Positions 16,747 to 27,017 are shown, counted from the stretch's first letter. The stretch is 64,000 bases of DNA from Phycobacter azelaicus (GCF_014884385.1 NZ_WKFH01000003.1:3194001-3258000); one strand, 5' to 3'. Numbers and translations are program-made. The notes: generated by a model from the sequence alone, not told the origin.

Positions 16747-18768
16747 GTGGATCTGACAGCCCTGCGCACCGCAAATCCCGATCATTGGAACAAGGCCGCA
16801 GCCATACGCGCCCTGACCCTCGATGCCGTCACCGCCGCAAACTCCGGCCATTCCGGCATGCCGATCGGCATGGCCGATGTGGCCACCGTCCTGTTTGAAA
16901 AACACCTCAAATTTGACGTAAAGGCACCAAAGTGGGCCGACCGCGATCGGTTCATTCTGTCTGCCGGTCACGGATCGATGCTGATCTATTCGCTGCTTTA
17001 CCTCATGGGCGACGAGCAAGTGACGCTGGATCAGATCAAGAACTTCCGCCAGATGGGCGCCCTGACTGCGGGCCACCCTGAAAACTTCCTGATTGATGCT
17101 GTGGAAACCACCACCGGCCCCTTGGGCCAGGGTATCGCCAATGCCGTGGGCTTTGCCATGGCCGAGGAAATGCAGCGCGCCCATTACGGAAAGAAGATCG
17201 TTGACCATTACACCTATGTGATCGCAGGCGACGGCTGCCTGATGGAGGGCATCAGCCAGGAAGCCATCGGTATCGCCGGGCGCCAGCAGTTGGGCAAGCT
17301 GATCGTTCTTTGGGACAACAACAACATCACCATCGATGGCACGGTGGAGCTGTCCGACCGCACCAACCAGGTGCAGCGCTTCAAGGCATCCGGCTGGCAG
17401 GTGTTGGAAATCGACGGCCACGACCCGGAAGCAATCGACGCCGCCCTCTCCGCGGCTAAGAAGTCGAAAAAGCCTTCGATGATCGCCTGCAAGACCCATA
17501 TCGCCCTGGGTCACGCGGCACAGGACACCTCCAAGGGCCACGGCGCGCTGACTGACAAAGAACAGCTGAAAGCCGCCAAGGAAGCCTATGGCGCGCCTCT
17601 GGGCGACTTCGAAGTGCCTGCCGACATCAAGGCCCAGTGGGAAGCCATCGGTGCCCGCGGTGCTGCGGATCGTGCCGCGTGGGAAACACGCTTTGCCGAG
17701 ATCTCCAAACAGAAACAGGACCGGTTCAACCGCGCCTATGCGCTGGAGGCGCCGAAGAAACTGTCTGCCGCCATCAAGGCGCTGAAAAAGCAGGTGAGCG
17801 AAGAGCAGCCCACGGTCGCCACCCGCAAAGCGAGCGAAATGGCTCTGGCGGTGATCAACCCGATCATGCCGGAAACCGTGGGCGGTTCGGCCGACCTCAC
17901 CGGATCGAACAACACCAAGACCGGCGATCTGGGCGTCTTTGACACCGACAACCGCAAGGGTCGCTATGTCTACTGGGGTATTCGTGAGCACGGCATGGCC
18001 GCCGCGATGAACGGTATGACCCTGCACGGCGGCATGCGTCCCTATGGCGGCACCTTCTTCTGCTTCACCGACTATGCGCGCCCCTCCATGCGACTTGCCG
18101 CGCTGATGAAGATCCCGACCGTATTCGTGATGACCCACGATTCCATCGGTGTGGGCGAAGATGGGCCAACCCACCAGCCGGTCGAACATCTGGCGATCTG
18201 CCGCGCGACCCCGAACACCTATGTGTTCCGCCCCGCGGACACGGTCGAAGCTGCCGAAGCTTGGGAAATCGCCGTAACCGCCAAGGAAACCCCTTCGGTG
18301 ATGGTGCTGACCCGTCAGAACCTGCCGACCGTGCGCACCGAGCACAAGCTGAGCAACCTCACCGAAAAAGGCGCCTATGTTCTGGCCGAAGCCGAAGGCA
18401 AGCGTCAGGTGATCCTGATTGCAACCGGCTCCGAAGTTTCCCTCGCACTGGAAGCAAAGGCCAAGCTGGAAGCCGAAGGCATCGGCACCCGCGTGGTCTC
18501 CATGCCCTGCATGGAGCTATTTGCGCAGCAGGACGAAGCCTATCGCCGCAAGGTTCTGCCCGCAGGCCCTGTCCGAGTTGGAATCGAAGCTGCCGTGCGC
18601 GATGGTGGCTGGGATCGCTGGCTGCTGGGCGAACGCGGCCAGGAAAAGAAGGCTGGCTTTGTTGGCATGGACCGCTTTGGTGCCTCGGCTCCGGCCGGAG
18701 AGCTCTTTGAAAAGTTCGGCATCACGGCAGAGGCTGCGGTCGCAAAGGCCAAAGAGCTGTTGAGCTGA
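16747..18768 (+). CDS. tkt: transketolase
   Basis: Moves two-carbon units between sugar phosphates in the pentose phosphate pathway. The 673-residue length is normal. The TPP-binding block is [13 protein letters not shown] with DNNNI, the N-terminal [19 protein letters not shown] and the second-domain [14 protein letters not shown] and [18 protein letters not shown] are all present. The start is GTG 16747 with AAAGGA upstream. It lies divergent from the coiled-coil gene and zapA and is followed by its own terminator. Confidence 0.97.
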   Translation: MDLTALRTANPDHWNKAAAIRALTLDAVTAANSGHSGMPIGMADVATVLFEKHLKFDVKAPKWADRDRFILSAGHGSMLIYSLLYLMGDEQVTLDQIKNFRQMGALTAGHPENFLIDAVETTTGPLGQGIANAVGFAMAEEMQRAHYGKKIVDHYTYVIAGDGCLMEGISQEAIGIAGRQQLGKLIVLWDNNNITIDGTVELSDRTNQVQRFKASGWQVLEIDGHDPEAIDAALSAAKKSKKPSMIACKTHIALGHAAQDTSKGHGALTDKEQLKAAKEAYGAPLGDFEVPADIKAQWEAIGARGAADRAAWETRFAEISKQKQDRFNRAYALEAPKKLSAAIKALKKQVSEEQPTVATRKASEMALAVINPIMPETVGGSADLTGSNNTKTGDLGVFDTDNRKGRYVYWGIREHGMAAAMNGMTLHGGMRPYGGTFFCFTDYARPSMRLAALMKIPTVFVMTHDSIGVGEDGPTHQPVEHLAICRATPNTYVFRPADTVEAAEAWEIAVTAKETPSVMVLTRQNLPTVRTEHKLSNLTEKGAYVLAEAEGKRQVILIATGSEVSLALEAKAKLEAEGIGTRVVSMPCMELFAQQDEAYRRKVLPAGPVRVGIEAAVRDGGWDRWLLGERGQEKKAGFVGMDRFGASAPAGELFEKFGITAEAAVAKAKELLS

Positions 18769-18793
18769 ACTGCCAACAACTTCTACTACCAAT

Positions 18794-18823
18794 GAGGGGC
18801 GCCCTAATCCGGCGCCTCTTTTC
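18794..18823 (+). terminator. probable terminator of tkt
   Basis: GAG(GG)GGCGCC pairs with GGCGCCTC across a CTAATCC loop and is followed by TTTT. There is a two-base bulge in the stem. Confidence 0.7.
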
Positions 18824-18962
18824 ATTCGTCAGACTGAAGGCGCGCATGCGGATGAGCGCGCTACGTCGCCAGAAAAAATGGCGGCATGCTCGGCCCCTTG
18901 GTGAAGCTTTTGGTGCGCCAACACCGTCAGCAACACTATACACAACGATTGTGGGATGAGGC

Positions 18963-19048
18963 TGGTACCCAAGGCCGGACTCGAACCGGCACGCCCGCAA
19001 AGGCGGGGGATTTTGAATCCCCTGCGTCTACCATTCCGCCACTTGGGC
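18963..19048 (-). tRNA. tRNA-Leu (CAA)
   Basis: The minus strand folds into an 86-nt class II tRNA. The acceptor is GCCCAAG/CTTGGGT with an encoded CCA end, the D-arm is TGGCGGAATGGTAGACGC, the anticodon loop is TTCAAAA (anticodon CAA), there is a long variable arm (CGCCTTTGCGGGCG) and the T-arm is CCGGTTCGAGTCCGG. The long variable arm and the anticodon both identify leucine. Confidence 0.97.
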
Positions 19049-19208
19049 CTCAAAGGCGTTGTTACCCAAGGCGTTGGGGGAGGTCCAGAGGCAAAGATCA
19101 ATCCACGAGCAGAAAACTGCAGAAAGCGCAGTCAACCTGTGGCGTAATATTGACCTCGCCGCCGCACCGTGTAACTCCGACGCAAACGTGCTGTAAGTGG
19201 GGAAAAAT

Positions 19209-19787
19209 ATGCTGCGCAGGCTTTATGATCGCACGATGGCCCTCGCGGATCATCCCCACGCGCTGTGGTGGCTGGCAGTGGTATCTTTCGCCGAAAGCTC
19301 AGTCTTTCCGATCCCACCGGATGTGCTGATGATCCCAATGATATTGGCCCGTCCATCGCGGGCCTGGCTGATTGCGCTGGTAGCACTGGTCTCCTCCGTA
19401 TTGGGCGGGCTTCTTGGCTATGCAATCGGCGCGTTTTTCTATGAAGGGGTCGGCCAGCCGGTTCTGCAGGCCATGGGCAAAGGGGACGCCATTGAGGCTT
19501 TCAACACCCGTTTCAACGACTTTGGCTTCTGGGCTGTCTTGATGGCGGGGATCACGCCTTTTCCCTATAAGGTGATCACCATCATGTCCGGTTGGACCGG
19601 CATGCCCTTGGCGACCTTTATCGCAACCTCGATCCTGGCGCGCGCGGTGCGCTTTTTTGCGGTGGCAGCCCTGCTCCGCGTGTTTGGTGCCCCGGTGCGC
19701 AACTTCATAGAGAAAAGGCTCGGGGTTGTGTTCACCGTTTTTGTCGTTCTGTTATTTGGCGGCTTCCTTGCGACGAGGTACCTATGA
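19209..19787 (+). CDS. DedA/VTT-domain membrane protein (YqaA-like)
   Basis: A 192-residue polytopic protein of the SNARE-associated/VTT group. Characteristic segments are FAESSVFPIPPDVLMIPMIL near the start and FGFWAVLMAGITPFPYKVIT in the middle, with reentrant-loop prolines. DedA relatives are linked to lipid-carrier recycling and membrane homeostasis. The specific role is unknown. GTGGGG before ATG 19209 acts better as a ribosome site than as the start at GTG 19197. The stop overlaps the next start (ATGA), coupling it to a DsbB-like gene. Confidence 0.88.
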   Translation: MLRRLYDRTMALADHPHALWWLAVVSFAESSVFPIPPDVLMIPMILARPSRAWLIALVALVSSVLGGLLGYAIGAFFYEGVGQPVLQAMGKGDAIEAFNTRFNDFGFWAVLMAGITPFPYKVITIMSGWTGMPLATFIATSILARAVRFFAVAALLRVFGAPVRNFIEKRLGVVFTVFVVLLFGGFLATRYL

Positions 19788-20248
19788 CGCTCAGATCCTT
19801 CCTGATTCTAATGGCCGCGGGCGGCTCTGCTGCGCTTTTGCTTGGCGCCTTCGGCTTTCAGTATCTTGGTGACATGCCGCCCTGCAAAATGTGCTATTGG
19901 CAGCGGTATCCACATGGTGCGGCTATCGGCATCGGCGCGCTGGCCCTGTTCCTGTCTGGTAGCGCCCTGCCCTATCTGGGCGCTTTGGCCCCGCTCAGCA
20001 CATCCGCCATCGGCGCCTTTCATGCAGGTGTTGAGCAAGGCTGGTGGGAGGGCCCAAGCACCTGCACCTCGGGTCCGGTCACCGGTCTTACTCCGGAACA
20101 GCTGATGGAGCAGATCATGGCCGCGCCGCTCGTGCGCTGCGATGAGATTCCCTGGGAGATGTTCGGTCTGTCGATGGCGGGCTGGAACGCGGTGATCTCC
20201 CTCGGCTTGGCTCTCGTCTGGTTTGCAGCGGCCCGCCACAGCCGCTGA
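19784..20248 (+). CDS. disulfide bond formation protein B family
   Basis: A 154-residue four-helix membrane protein that should reoxidise a DsbA-type thiol oxidase and pass electrons to quinone. The first cysteine pair is PPCKMCYWQRYPH (Cys34, Cys37), and the second periplasmic pair is Cys94 (STCTSG) and Cys119 (VRCDEIPW). The arrangement fits the DsbB family, though the second loop differs from E. coli. It overlaps the DedA-like gene by four bases. Confidence 0.92.
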   Translation: MTLRSFLILMAAGGSAALLLGAFGFQYLGDMPPCKMCYWQRYPHGAAIGIGALALFLSGSALPYLGALAPLSTSAIGAFHAGVEQGWWEGPSTCTSGPVTGLTPEQLMEQIMAAPLVRCDEIPWEMFGLSMAGWNAVISLGLALVWFAAARHSR

Positions 20249-20253
20249 GCGCG

Positions 20254-20679
20254 TCAGGTCTCTTTCTTGGTGGCCAGCAAGAGGTTGGTTTCGCTGTTGG
20301 CCACCCCTTCAAAATTTCGAATCTTGGTGAGGGCAATATCCAGCGTTTCCAGCGTTTCGGTGCCCAGCTCGACAATAAGATCCCAGCGCCCGTTGGTGGT
20401 ATGAATGGCGCGCACCTCTGGCAGCCCCTGCAGTTGCCGAATGATCCTGCTGGCACCGCGTCCCTCGATCCCGATCATCATCAGCCCTCGCACCGGATCC
20501 CGCAGCACGTCTTCTTTCAGAACAACTGTAAAGCCAAGAATGTCCCCACGCGACTGAAGCCGTTCGATCCGTGCCCTGACGGTAGTGCGGGACAGGTTGA
20601 GCTGAAGCGCCAGATCAGACAGGGAGGCGCGCGCGTTATGCCGCAGCGCCGCGATCAACCGCTCATCCGTTTTGTCCAT
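20254..20679 (-). CDS. Lrp/AsnC-family regulator
   Basis: A 141-residue protein with an N-terminal HTH (DERLIAALRHNARASLSDLA, LNLSRTTVRARIERLQ) and a C-terminal RAM domain (GLMMIGIEGRG, EVRAIHTTNGRWDLIVEL). It is divergent from the arginase-cyclodeaminase operon with a 117-bp region between. Lrp-type activators next to arginine catabolic genes commonly respond to arginine or ornithine, which is the likely role here by context. Confidence 0.93.
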   Translation of the reverse strand: MDKTDERLIAALRHNARASLSDLALQLNLSRTTVRARIERLQSRGDILGFTVVLKEDVLRDPVRGLMMIGIEGRGASRIIRQLQGLPEVRAIHTTNGRWDLIVELGTETLETLDIALTKIRNFEGVANSETNLLLATKKET

Positions 20680-20796
20680 ATTTACCTCCGTTTTCGCAAA
20701 TCATGTCGCAATATGATCACTTTTTACACTTTCAACTACCCCAATTCGGATATTTCTTAACGCAAACCCCGAATTCACATCACAGGAGCAGCGAAG

Positions 20797-21723
20797 GTGA
20801 GTGAACGAAACTGTGTTCTGGTCGGCGCCCCCGTCGACAGCGGCAAACGTCGGCCCGGTTGTCTGATGGGGCCGGATGCATTTCGCACGGCTGGTCTGGC
20901 AAAGGCTCTCATCGACTTAGGGCACAGCGTCTCGGACCTTGGGAACCTCTCTCCCGACGCGCACGAACCGGACGATGCAGGCGACCATCTCTTTGCGCTG
21001 AACCGCACCATCGGTTGGACCAAAGCCTTGGCCCGCACCGCACAAGAGGCGTTTGGGAAAGGCCTGCCCATCTTTCTCGGCGGGGATCATTCGCTTTCGC
21101 TTGGCTCGGTGCTTGGTGCCGCCAACCACGCCGCAGCACTAGGTCGTCCACTGTTTGTGCTTTGGCTGGATGCCCATACGGATTTCCACACGCCCCAGAC
21201 CACCGACAGCGGCAATCTGCATGGCACCCCGGTGGGTTACTTCACCGGACGTGGGGGGTTCGACGGCTTTCCCGAGGTTCCGAACCCGGTGCCAGAGGAA
21301 AACGTCTGTATGATCGGCTTGCGATCAGTCGACCAGGCGGAGCGTCAGGCGCTGGAGGATAGTAAGATCCGACGCCATGACATGCGAGATATTGACGAGA
21401 ACGGCATAAAGGGACCTCTCACGGATTTCCTGAAGGATGTCGCGGCCCAGAACGGCATGCTGCATGTATCACTCGATGTGGACTTCCTCGATCCATCCAT
21501 CGCCCCTGCCGTCGGCACCACCGTGCCCGGCGGCGCCACTGTACGCGAGGCGCATCTTGTCTGCGAGATTCTGCACGATTCCGGCCTCGTCACTTCGCTT
21601 GATCTGGTTGAACTCAACCCCTTCCTGGACGAGCGCGGCCGCACCGCGCATCTGATGGTCGATCTCTGCGCTTCGGCTCTTGGCCGCCGCGTCTTTGACC
21701 GCCCAACACGGAGCTACCAATGA
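20797..21723 (+). CDS. rocF: arginase
   Basis: Hydrolyses arginine to ornithine and urea. The binuclear manganese ligands are all visible: GGDHS (His98), DAHTDFH (Asp125, His127, Asp129) and SLDVDFLDP (Asp227, Asp229). The 308-residue length is normal. The start is GTG 20797, following AGGAG. The stop overlaps the next start (ATGA), so ornithine is handed to the adjacent cyclodeaminase. Confidence 0.96.
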   Translation: MSERNCVLVGAPVDSGKRRPGCLMGPDAFRTAGLAKALIDLGHSVSDLGNLSPDAHEPDDAGDHLFALNRTIGWTKALARTAQEAFGKGLPIFLGGDHSLSLGSVLGAANHAAALGRPLFVLWLDAHTDFHTPQTTDSGNLHGTPVGYFTGRGGFDGFPEVPNPVPEENVCMIGLRSVDQAERQALEDSKIRRHDMRDIDENGIKGPLTDFLKDVAAQNGMLHVSLDVDFLDPSIAPAVGTTVPGGATVREAHLVCEILHDSGLVTSLDLVELNPFLDERGRTAHLMVDLCASALGRRVFDRPTRSYQ

Positions 21724-22778
21724 CCCAGCCTTCCGATAAAGCCCTGGTGCCTTTTGTCAGTGTAGACAACATGATGCGCCTTGTTCATCACGTCGGCATC
21801 GAAGAGATGCTGCGGGATCTTGCCTCCTACGTCGAAGAGGATTTCCGCCGCTGGGAGCTATTCGACAAGACCCCCCGCGTCGCCAGCCATTCGGACGTGG
21901 GCGTGATCGAATTAATGCCCACCTCGGACGGCGAGGCCTATGGGTTCAAATACGTCAACGGCCACCCCAAGAATACCTCCGAAGGATTGCAAACCGTGAC
22001 GGCCTTTGGTCTTTTGGCCGATGTCTACACCGGCTATCCGGTGCTGCTGACCGAGATGACCCTTCTGACGGCGCTGCGTACCGCCGCAACGTCAGCTATG
22101 GCAGCCAAGTATCTGGCACCAAAGGGTTCTGACACCATGGCAATGATCGGAAATGGGGCTCAGTCAGAGTTTCAGAGCCTTGCGATGAAGGCAATCTGCG
22201 GGGTGAAATCCGTGCGCCTTTACGACAAGGATCCGGCCGCCTCCGAAAAATGCGCGCGCAATCTGGCCGGTACGGGCCTGCAGGTGATCATTTGCACCAG
22301 CCCAGAAGAGGCGATTGAGGGCGCGCAGATCCTCACCACTTGTACCGCCGACAAACAATATGCGACGTTTCTCAGCGACAACATGGTCGGCGCTGGCGTC
22401 CACATTAATGCGATCGGCGGCGACTGCCCGGGCAAGACCGAACTGGCGGCAGGGATTCTAAGCCGGTCGGATGTTTTTGTGGAGTTTCCGCCGCAAACCC
22501 GTATCGAGGGTGAGATCCAGCAGATGCCCGAGGATTTTCCAGTGATTGAACTCTGGCAGGTAATCAGTGGGCAAAAGCCCGGGCGGCGCGATGAGCGTCA
22601 GATTACTCTGTTTGACAGCGTCGGCTTTGCGATCGAGGATTTCAGCGCTCTGCGCTATATCCGCGACCGGATCAAGGACAGTGCCTTCTACATTGAATTG
22701 GATATGCTGGCCGACCCTGACGATCCACGTGACCTTTTTGGCATGCTGCAACGCTCAGGCGCGGCACACCTGGCCTAA
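21720..22778 (+). CDS. ornithine cyclodeaminase
   Basis: Converts ornithine directly to proline and ammonia with a bound NAD. The 352-residue protein has the family substrate-binding and Rossmann features: EMTLLTALRTAATSAMAAKY, MIGNGAQSEFQSLAM, and INAIGGDCPGKTEL with the catalytic Asp region. Together with the overlapping arginase gene it gives a two-step arginine-to-proline route, controlled in all likelihood by the divergent Lrp-type gene. Confidence 0.95.
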   Translation: MTQPSDKALVPFVSVDNMMRLVHHVGIEEMLRDLASYVEEDFRRWELFDKTPRVASHSDVGVIELMPTSDGEAYGFKYVNGHPKNTSEGLQTVTAFGLLADVYTGYPVLLTEMTLLTALRTAATSAMAAKYLAPKGSDTMAMIGNGAQSEFQSLAMKAICGVKSVRLYDKDPAASEKCARNLAGTGLQVIICTSPEEAIEGAQILTTCTADKQYATFLSDNMVGAGVHINAIGGDCPGKTELAAGILSRSDVFVEFPPQTRIEGEIQQMPEDFPVIELWQVISGQKPGRRDERQITLFDSVGFAIEDFSALRYIRDRIKDSAFYIELDMLADPDDPRDLFGMLQRSGAAHLA

Positions 22779-22781
22779 GCC

Positions 22782-23366
22782 TCAGGCTTCCAGCTCGGAA
22801 TCCCAATAAAGGAAGTCCATCCAGCTTTCATGCAAGTGGTTGGGTGGAAACTTACGCCCGATGTTGCGCAACTCCTCGGCGCCCGGTCGTCTGGGAGCTT
22901 TGCGAAGGTGCATGCCGGCCCGGTGCAAGGACTTCGACCCTTTGCGCAGGTTGCATTTTGAGCAGGCCGCAACGACGTTTTCCCAACTGGTCACGCCCCC
23001 GGATGCCCGTGGCACCACGTGATCAAAGGTCAGATCTCCCCGCGCACCGCAGTACTGACAGCAGAATTCGTCCCTCAGAAACAAATTAAAGCGCGTGAAG
23101 GCCACGCGCTTTTGAGGTTTTACATAGTCTTTCAGAACAACGACTGAAGGTATTCGGATCTCGGTGCTCGGGCTGTGCACGACGGTGTCGTATTCGGCAA
23201 CAATGGCAACGCGGTCCAGCCAGGCTGCCTTGACCGCGTCCTGCCAGGGCCAGAGTGACAGAGGATAGTAAGAAAGCGGTCTGTAATCCGCATTCAGTAC
23301 AAGTGCCGGATGCTGTTTGAGCGCCCCGGGTTCACGTACAAAATCGCTTCTGAAATCACCGTCCAT
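22782..23366 (-). CDS. HNH endonuclease family protein
   Basis: A 194-residue protein with a zinc-binding HNH nuclease domain: CCQYCGARGDLTFDHVVPRA, GGVTSWENVVAACSKCN (two CxxC pairs and the catalytic histidine). The N-terminal half (ALVLNADYRPLSYYPLSLWP) matches a widespread bacterial housekeeping HNH subgroup rather than a phage or toxin nuclease. Its biological substrate is unknown. The gene ends three bases after the cyclodeaminase stop, in convergent orientation. Confidence 0.9.
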   Translation of the reverse strand: MDGDFRSDFVREPGALKQHPALVLNADYRPLSYYPLSLWPWQDAVKAAWLDRVAIVAEYDTVVHSPSTEIRIPSVVVLKDYVKPQKRVAFTRFNLFLRDEFCCQYCGARGDLTFDHVVPRASGGVTSWENVVAACSKCNLRKGSKSLHRAGMHLRKAPRRPGAEELRNIGRKFPPNHLHESWMDFLYWDSELEA

Positions 23367-23581
23367 TCTAAACGTCTTCCTCGCCCTGCCTGCCAGTTTC
23401 GTGACACCAGAGCGGGGAACCCGCCCCAGTCTGAGATTGACTATATATCGCGATCAAAGGCTGACAAGCCCCTTGCGCATACTAGATCTCGGGGTGCTGG
23501 ATAGCCCGATTCCATGACAGATGGGTAACGGTTCTGCCCAAGATCCTTGCACCCTGCGCATCAGCCCCCTATTGCGGCGGC

Positions 23582-24271
23582 ATGACCCGCCTCATCCGTT
23601 TCAACAAACCCTATGACGTGCTGCCACAATTCACCGACCGCAGCACCGAAAGTGGGCCACGCAAGACGCTCAGCGATTTCATCGACTGCCCAGGCGTCTA
23701 TCCTGCTGGAAGGCTGGACCGCGACAGCGAAGGGTTGATGCTGCTGACGGATACCGGCCGCCTTCAGGCCTGGATCAGCGATCCGCGCAACAAGATGCCC
23801 AAGACCTATTGGGTCCAAGTCGAAGGCACGCCGGATCAGGCCGCGCTTGACGCCCTGTGCAAAGGCGTTGAGCTGAAGGATGGAATGACCCGGCCAGCCA
23901 AGGCGCGATTGATCGACGAACCTCAGGGCCTTTGGGCGCGCAATCCGCCGAGCCGGGTGCGCAAATCCGTGCCGGATACATGGCTGGAGCTGACGATCAC
24001 CGAGGGGCGCAACCGACAGGTCCGCCGTATGACTGCAGCTATGGGTCACCCCACCCTGCGCCTGATCCGCTATGCCATTGGCGCCTGGACATTGGACGGA
24101 CTGGCCCAAGGCAGCTGGGAAGCCCTGGACCCGCCAAAAGTGCCCGGCCGTCCCAAACCCGCGCATGTCCCAAACCGCAAAGCTCAGGCAAGGCGGTTGG
24201 ACGAAAAGGCCAAAGACGCGGGGCAAAAAAGAAAAGGCGGCAAACCCCGAAAGCCCCGCCGCCCGTCCTGA
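23582..24271 (+). CDS. rluE: 23S rRNA pseudouridine synthase, RluE type
   Basis: A 229-residue enzyme of the RsuA/RluB/E/F group. It starts like RluE ([16 protein letters not shown]) and carries the catalytic motif [18 protein letters not shown] with the essential Asp, then [10 protein letters not shown] and [21 protein letters not shown] highly basic, low-complexity tail of about 40 residues ([13 protein letters not shown]) follows and may help rRNA binding. The target in E. coli is U2457 of 23S rRNA. Assignment to that position is by family. Confidence 0.92.
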   Translation: MTRLIRFNKPYDVLPQFTDRSTESGPRKTLSDFIDCPGVYPAGRLDRDSEGLMLLTDTGRLQAWISDPRNKMPKTYWVQVEGTPDQAALDALCKGVELKDGMTRPAKARLIDEPQGLWARNPPSRVRKSVPDTWLELTITEGRNRQVRRMTAAMGHPTLRLIRYAIGAWTLDGLAQGSWEALDPPKVPGRPKPAHVPNRKAQARRLDEKAKDAGQKRKGGKPRKPRRPS

Positions 24272-24291
24272 AATCGTATCTGGATGTCCCT

Positions 24292-24957
24292 TCAGAGGCT
24301 CAGCTTATCTCGCATAAAGGCTAACGCCACGCTCAAACCATCGGGGGCGATGCCATGTCCGGTGCCTTTCTGGATATGGGCAAAAACCTCCTGAAAGCCT
24401 GCTTCCTGCAGGGCCTCGGCTGCTTCTGGAAGGGATTGCACCGGCACCACGTCATCCGCATCGCCATGCACCAGAAGAACCGGCATCCGGCTGACCACCT
24501 CATCCTTGAAGGTATCCGGACCCAAAAGGCGCCCCGAGAAGGCCACGACCCCCGCGACCGGATCTTCCCGGCGCGGCGCAACGTGCAGGCTCATCATCGT
24601 TCCTTGGGAAAACCCGAAGAGAACCACCTGTTCGGGCAGCACGTCCTCATCGACCATCAGGGCATCGAGGAAGGCATTGAGATCCTCGACCGCCGCCTGC
24701 ATGCCACGCATGCTTTCCTCCTCGGAGGAGCCATCGATCCAAGGGATCGGAAACCACTGATAGCCCATGGGCGCACCCGCGCAGCTTTCGGGCGCATCGG
24801 GTGCCACGAACAGCGTGTCGGGCAGATGCTCCCCCAAGGGATCGGCCAGCCCCAAAAGATCGGCGCCATTGGCGCCATAGCCATGCAAAAACACCACAAC
24901 CGAGCGGGTTGAGCCAGAAAGCGGCTCTTTGCGGCCGGCGGTCAAAACACGAGTCAT
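24292..24957 (-). CDS. phospholipase/carboxylesterase (alpha/beta hydrolase)
   Basis: A 221-residue serine hydrolase of the YpfH/carboxylesterase type. It has the oxyanion HGYGANGADL, the nucleophile motif LFGFSQGTMM, the acid in LVHGDADDVVPV and the catalytic histidine in GTGHGIAPDG. The natural substrate cannot be read. Its start overlaps the stop of the DNA glycosylase gene (ATGA), so they share a transcript. Confidence 0.9.
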   Translation of the reverse strand: MTRVLTAGRKEPLSGSTRSVVVFLHGYGANGADLLGLADPLGEHLPDTLFVAPDAPESCAGAPMGYQWFPIPWIDGSSEEESMRGMQAAVEDLNAFLDALMVDEDVLPEQVVLFGFSQGTMMSLHVAPRREDPVAGVVAFSGRLLGPDTFKDEVVSRMPVLLVHGDADDVVPVQSLPEAAEALQEAGFQEVFAHIQKGTGHGIAPDGLSVALAFMRDKLSL

Positions 24958-25610
24958 CGGATCCCTTCCCTGTCCTTTGCAACATGGTAATAGGCCCAGA
25001 GCAGCCGCGCCGCAACCGACCGCCAGGGCGACCAGGCTTCGGCCATCTGGCGCAGGGCGCGTTCCTTTGGGCGTTCGGCCAGATCGAACAGAAGCCGCGC
25101 GCCCTCCTGCAGGGCCAGATCACCGGGCGCAAAGACATCCGCGCGCCCCAACGAAAACATCGCGTAAATCTCAGCCGTCCAGACGCCGATGCCGGAAACC
25201 TGGGTCAGAGTGGCGACAACTTCTGCATCATCTAAGCCCCGCAATGCGTTGAAATCTATACCCGCTTCGGACAGGGCACGGGCATATCGGATCTTCTGAC
25301 TGCTCAGCCCCGCGCCGCGCAACTCCTCCTCGGACGCCTGTAAAATCCGTTCGGGCACAGTCAGCCCCGCTGTCTCCATACGCGCCCAGATCGCGCGGGC
25401 CGAGGCGACACTCACCTGCTGGCTGACAATTGCGCTCAATAGTTCAGCAAAGCCATCCGGCTTGCGTCTTAGTGGCAAGGGACCGGTTTGTTCCAGCGCC
25501 GCAGCAAAGCGGCCGTCCTGTGCGGCAAGCCATTCGGCGCCTTCCACCACGCAGGCGTCGCTCTGGATGATGCGGCCAATTCCCCGGCCCAAGTCCTGAT
25601 GTGACGACAC
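24954..25610 (-). CDS. DNA-3-methyladenine glycosylase (HhH-GPD, AlkA-like)
   Basis: Removes alkylated purines from DNA. The HhH-GPD core is complete: LSAIVSQQVSVASARAIW, the hairpin VSGIGVWTAEIYAMFSLG and the catalytic Asp in DVFAPGDLALQ. It has no N-terminal AlkA regulatory-type domain. The frame is open to 25697, but GTG 25610, preceded by AAGGAAAGAGCGGC, gives the usual 218-residue size. Translationally coupled to the esterase gene downstream. Confidence 0.92.
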   Translation of the reverse strand: MSSHQDLGRGIGRIIQSDACVVEGAEWLAAQDGRFAAALEQTGPLPLRRKPDGFAELLSAIVSQQVSVASARAIWARMETAGLTVPERILQASEEELRGAGLSSQKIRYARALSEAGIDFNALRGLDDAEVVATLTQVSGIGVWTAEIYAMFSLGRADVFAPGDLALQEGARLLFDLAERPKERALRQMAEAWSPWRSVAARLLWAYYHVAKDREGIR

Positions 25611-25716
25611 GCCGCTCTTTCCTTCACCTGTTATCCAATGCACAGAGACCTGTGCTTTACGCTCAAGCAGCGCAAGGCGGCTTGTTCCAGAACACATTCA
25701 GAGTTACGCATCCCAC

Positions 25717-26934
25717 ATGACACAGAGCATGACCACCCCCGACGATACCGTCGCCAAGAAGAACGTTGCCATCCTGGTGATGGCGCAGGCCTTCCTTGGT
25801 GCGCAGATGCCGATGATTTTCACCATTGGCGGCCTGGCGGGGCAATCGCTCGCCTCAAACCCCTGTTTCGCAACCTTGCCGATCTCGCTGATCGTGGCAG
25901 GATCGATGATGGCGGCAACGCCGATTTCGGCCATCATGCAGCGGTGGGGGCGCCGCGCGGGGTTCTTTACAGGTGCTCTGTTTGGTGCACTTGGCGGCGT
26001 CGTGGGGGCCTATGGTCTTTACCTCGGATCCTTTCCGATTTTCCTTCTGGGCAGTCTTCTGACCGGCGTCTACATGAGTGCGCATGGCTTTTACCGCTTT
26101 GCCGCCGCCGATACGGCATCAGAAGAGTTCCGTCCCAAGGCGATTTCCTATGTGATGGCCGGCGGCCTGCTGTCGGCGATCATTGGGCCGCAACTTGTCA
26201 AGGCGACCAGCCAAGCCTTTGTCGTGCCCTTCATGGGCACCTACATGGCCGTCATTGCGGTAAATGTCTTCGGCGCGGCGTTGTTCCTATTCCTGAACAT
26301 ACCAAAACCACCGGTACCGAGCCAGGATGCGCCGAAGGGCCGGAGCCGGGTCGAACTCCTGAAAACGCCGGTGATCGCCGTCTCCGTGATCTGCGCAATG
26401 GTCTCCTATGCGCTGATGAACCTCGTGATGACCTCAACGCCGCTGGCAGTGGTCGGCTGCGGCTTCACCGAAGGCAACGCGGCGGATGTGGTAACCGCCC
26501 ACGTTCTGGCGATGTATGTGCCTTCCTTCTTTACCGGGCACCTCATTGCGCGGTTCGGCGTGCACAAGATCGTCGCGGCAGGCCTCGTGATCCTCGCCGC
26601 TGCGGGAGCGGTTGCCCTCAGTGGTGTCGAACTCGAGGACTTCTTCATCGCGCTGGTCCTGCTGGGCATCGGCTGGAACTTCGGCTTTATTGGCGCCACC
26701 ACCATGCTGGCCGGTGCGCATGAGCCGCACGAGCGCGGCCGGATGCAGGGCCTCAATGACCTTCTCGTCTTTGGCGGTGTCACCATGGCATCGCTGGCCT
26801 CGGGCGGGTTGATGAACTGCTCAGGCGGCAATCCGGTGGACGGCTGGAACGCGGTCAACATGGCCATGGCGCCTTTCCTGGTTCTCGCAGGCGGCGCGCT
26901 TCTTTGGTTGGTTCTGCGCCCAAAGCAGATTTAA
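25717..26934 (+). CDS. MFS transporter
   Basis: A 405-residue protein with about 12 hydrophobic segments and the MFS loop between helices 2 and 3 (MQRWGRRAGFFTGALFG). The mid-loop is short (PKPPVPSQDAPKGRSRV), and the second half repeats the pattern (GHLIARFGVHKIVAAGL). The substrate is unknown. It is divergent from the glycosylase gene, so no pathway context helps. Confidence 0.9.
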   Translation: MTQSMTTPDDTVAKKNVAILVMAQAFLGAQMPMIFTIGGLAGQSLASNPCFATLPISLIVAGSMMAATPISAIMQRWGRRAGFFTGALFGALGGVVGAYGLYLGSFPIFLLGSLLTGVYMSAHGFYRFAAADTASEEFRPKAISYVMAGGLLSAIIGPQLVKATSQAFVVPFMGTYMAVIAVNVFGAALFLFLNIPKPPVPSQDAPKGRSRVELLKTPVIAVSVICAMVSYALMNLVMTSTPLAVVGCGFTEGNAADVVTAHVLAMYVPSFFTGHLIARFGVHKIVAAGLVILAAAGAVALSGVELEDFFIALVLLGIGWNFGFIGATTMLAGAHEPHERGRMQGLNDLLVFGGVTMASLASGGLMNCSGGNPVDGWNAVNMAMAPFLVLAGGALLWLVLRPKQI

Positions 26935-26968
26935 GTCGCCCCGTAGAAGCCTGATTTAAAGAAAACAT

Positions 26969-26992
26969 CCGCCCAGACCTGGGCGGCTGATT
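26969..26992. terminator. probable terminator after the MFS gene
   Basis: CCGCCCA-GACC-TGGGCGG (26969-26986) lies between convergent genes. The tail CTGATTCTT is only moderately T-rich. Confidence 0.55.
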
Positions 26993-27017
26993 CTTCATAT
27001 GAGAACTCGTGATTTGC

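Noticed and set aside
16744..18345. 533-codon minus-strand ORF opposite tkt
   Set aside because: Antisense shadow. The plus strand is an unambiguous transketolase.
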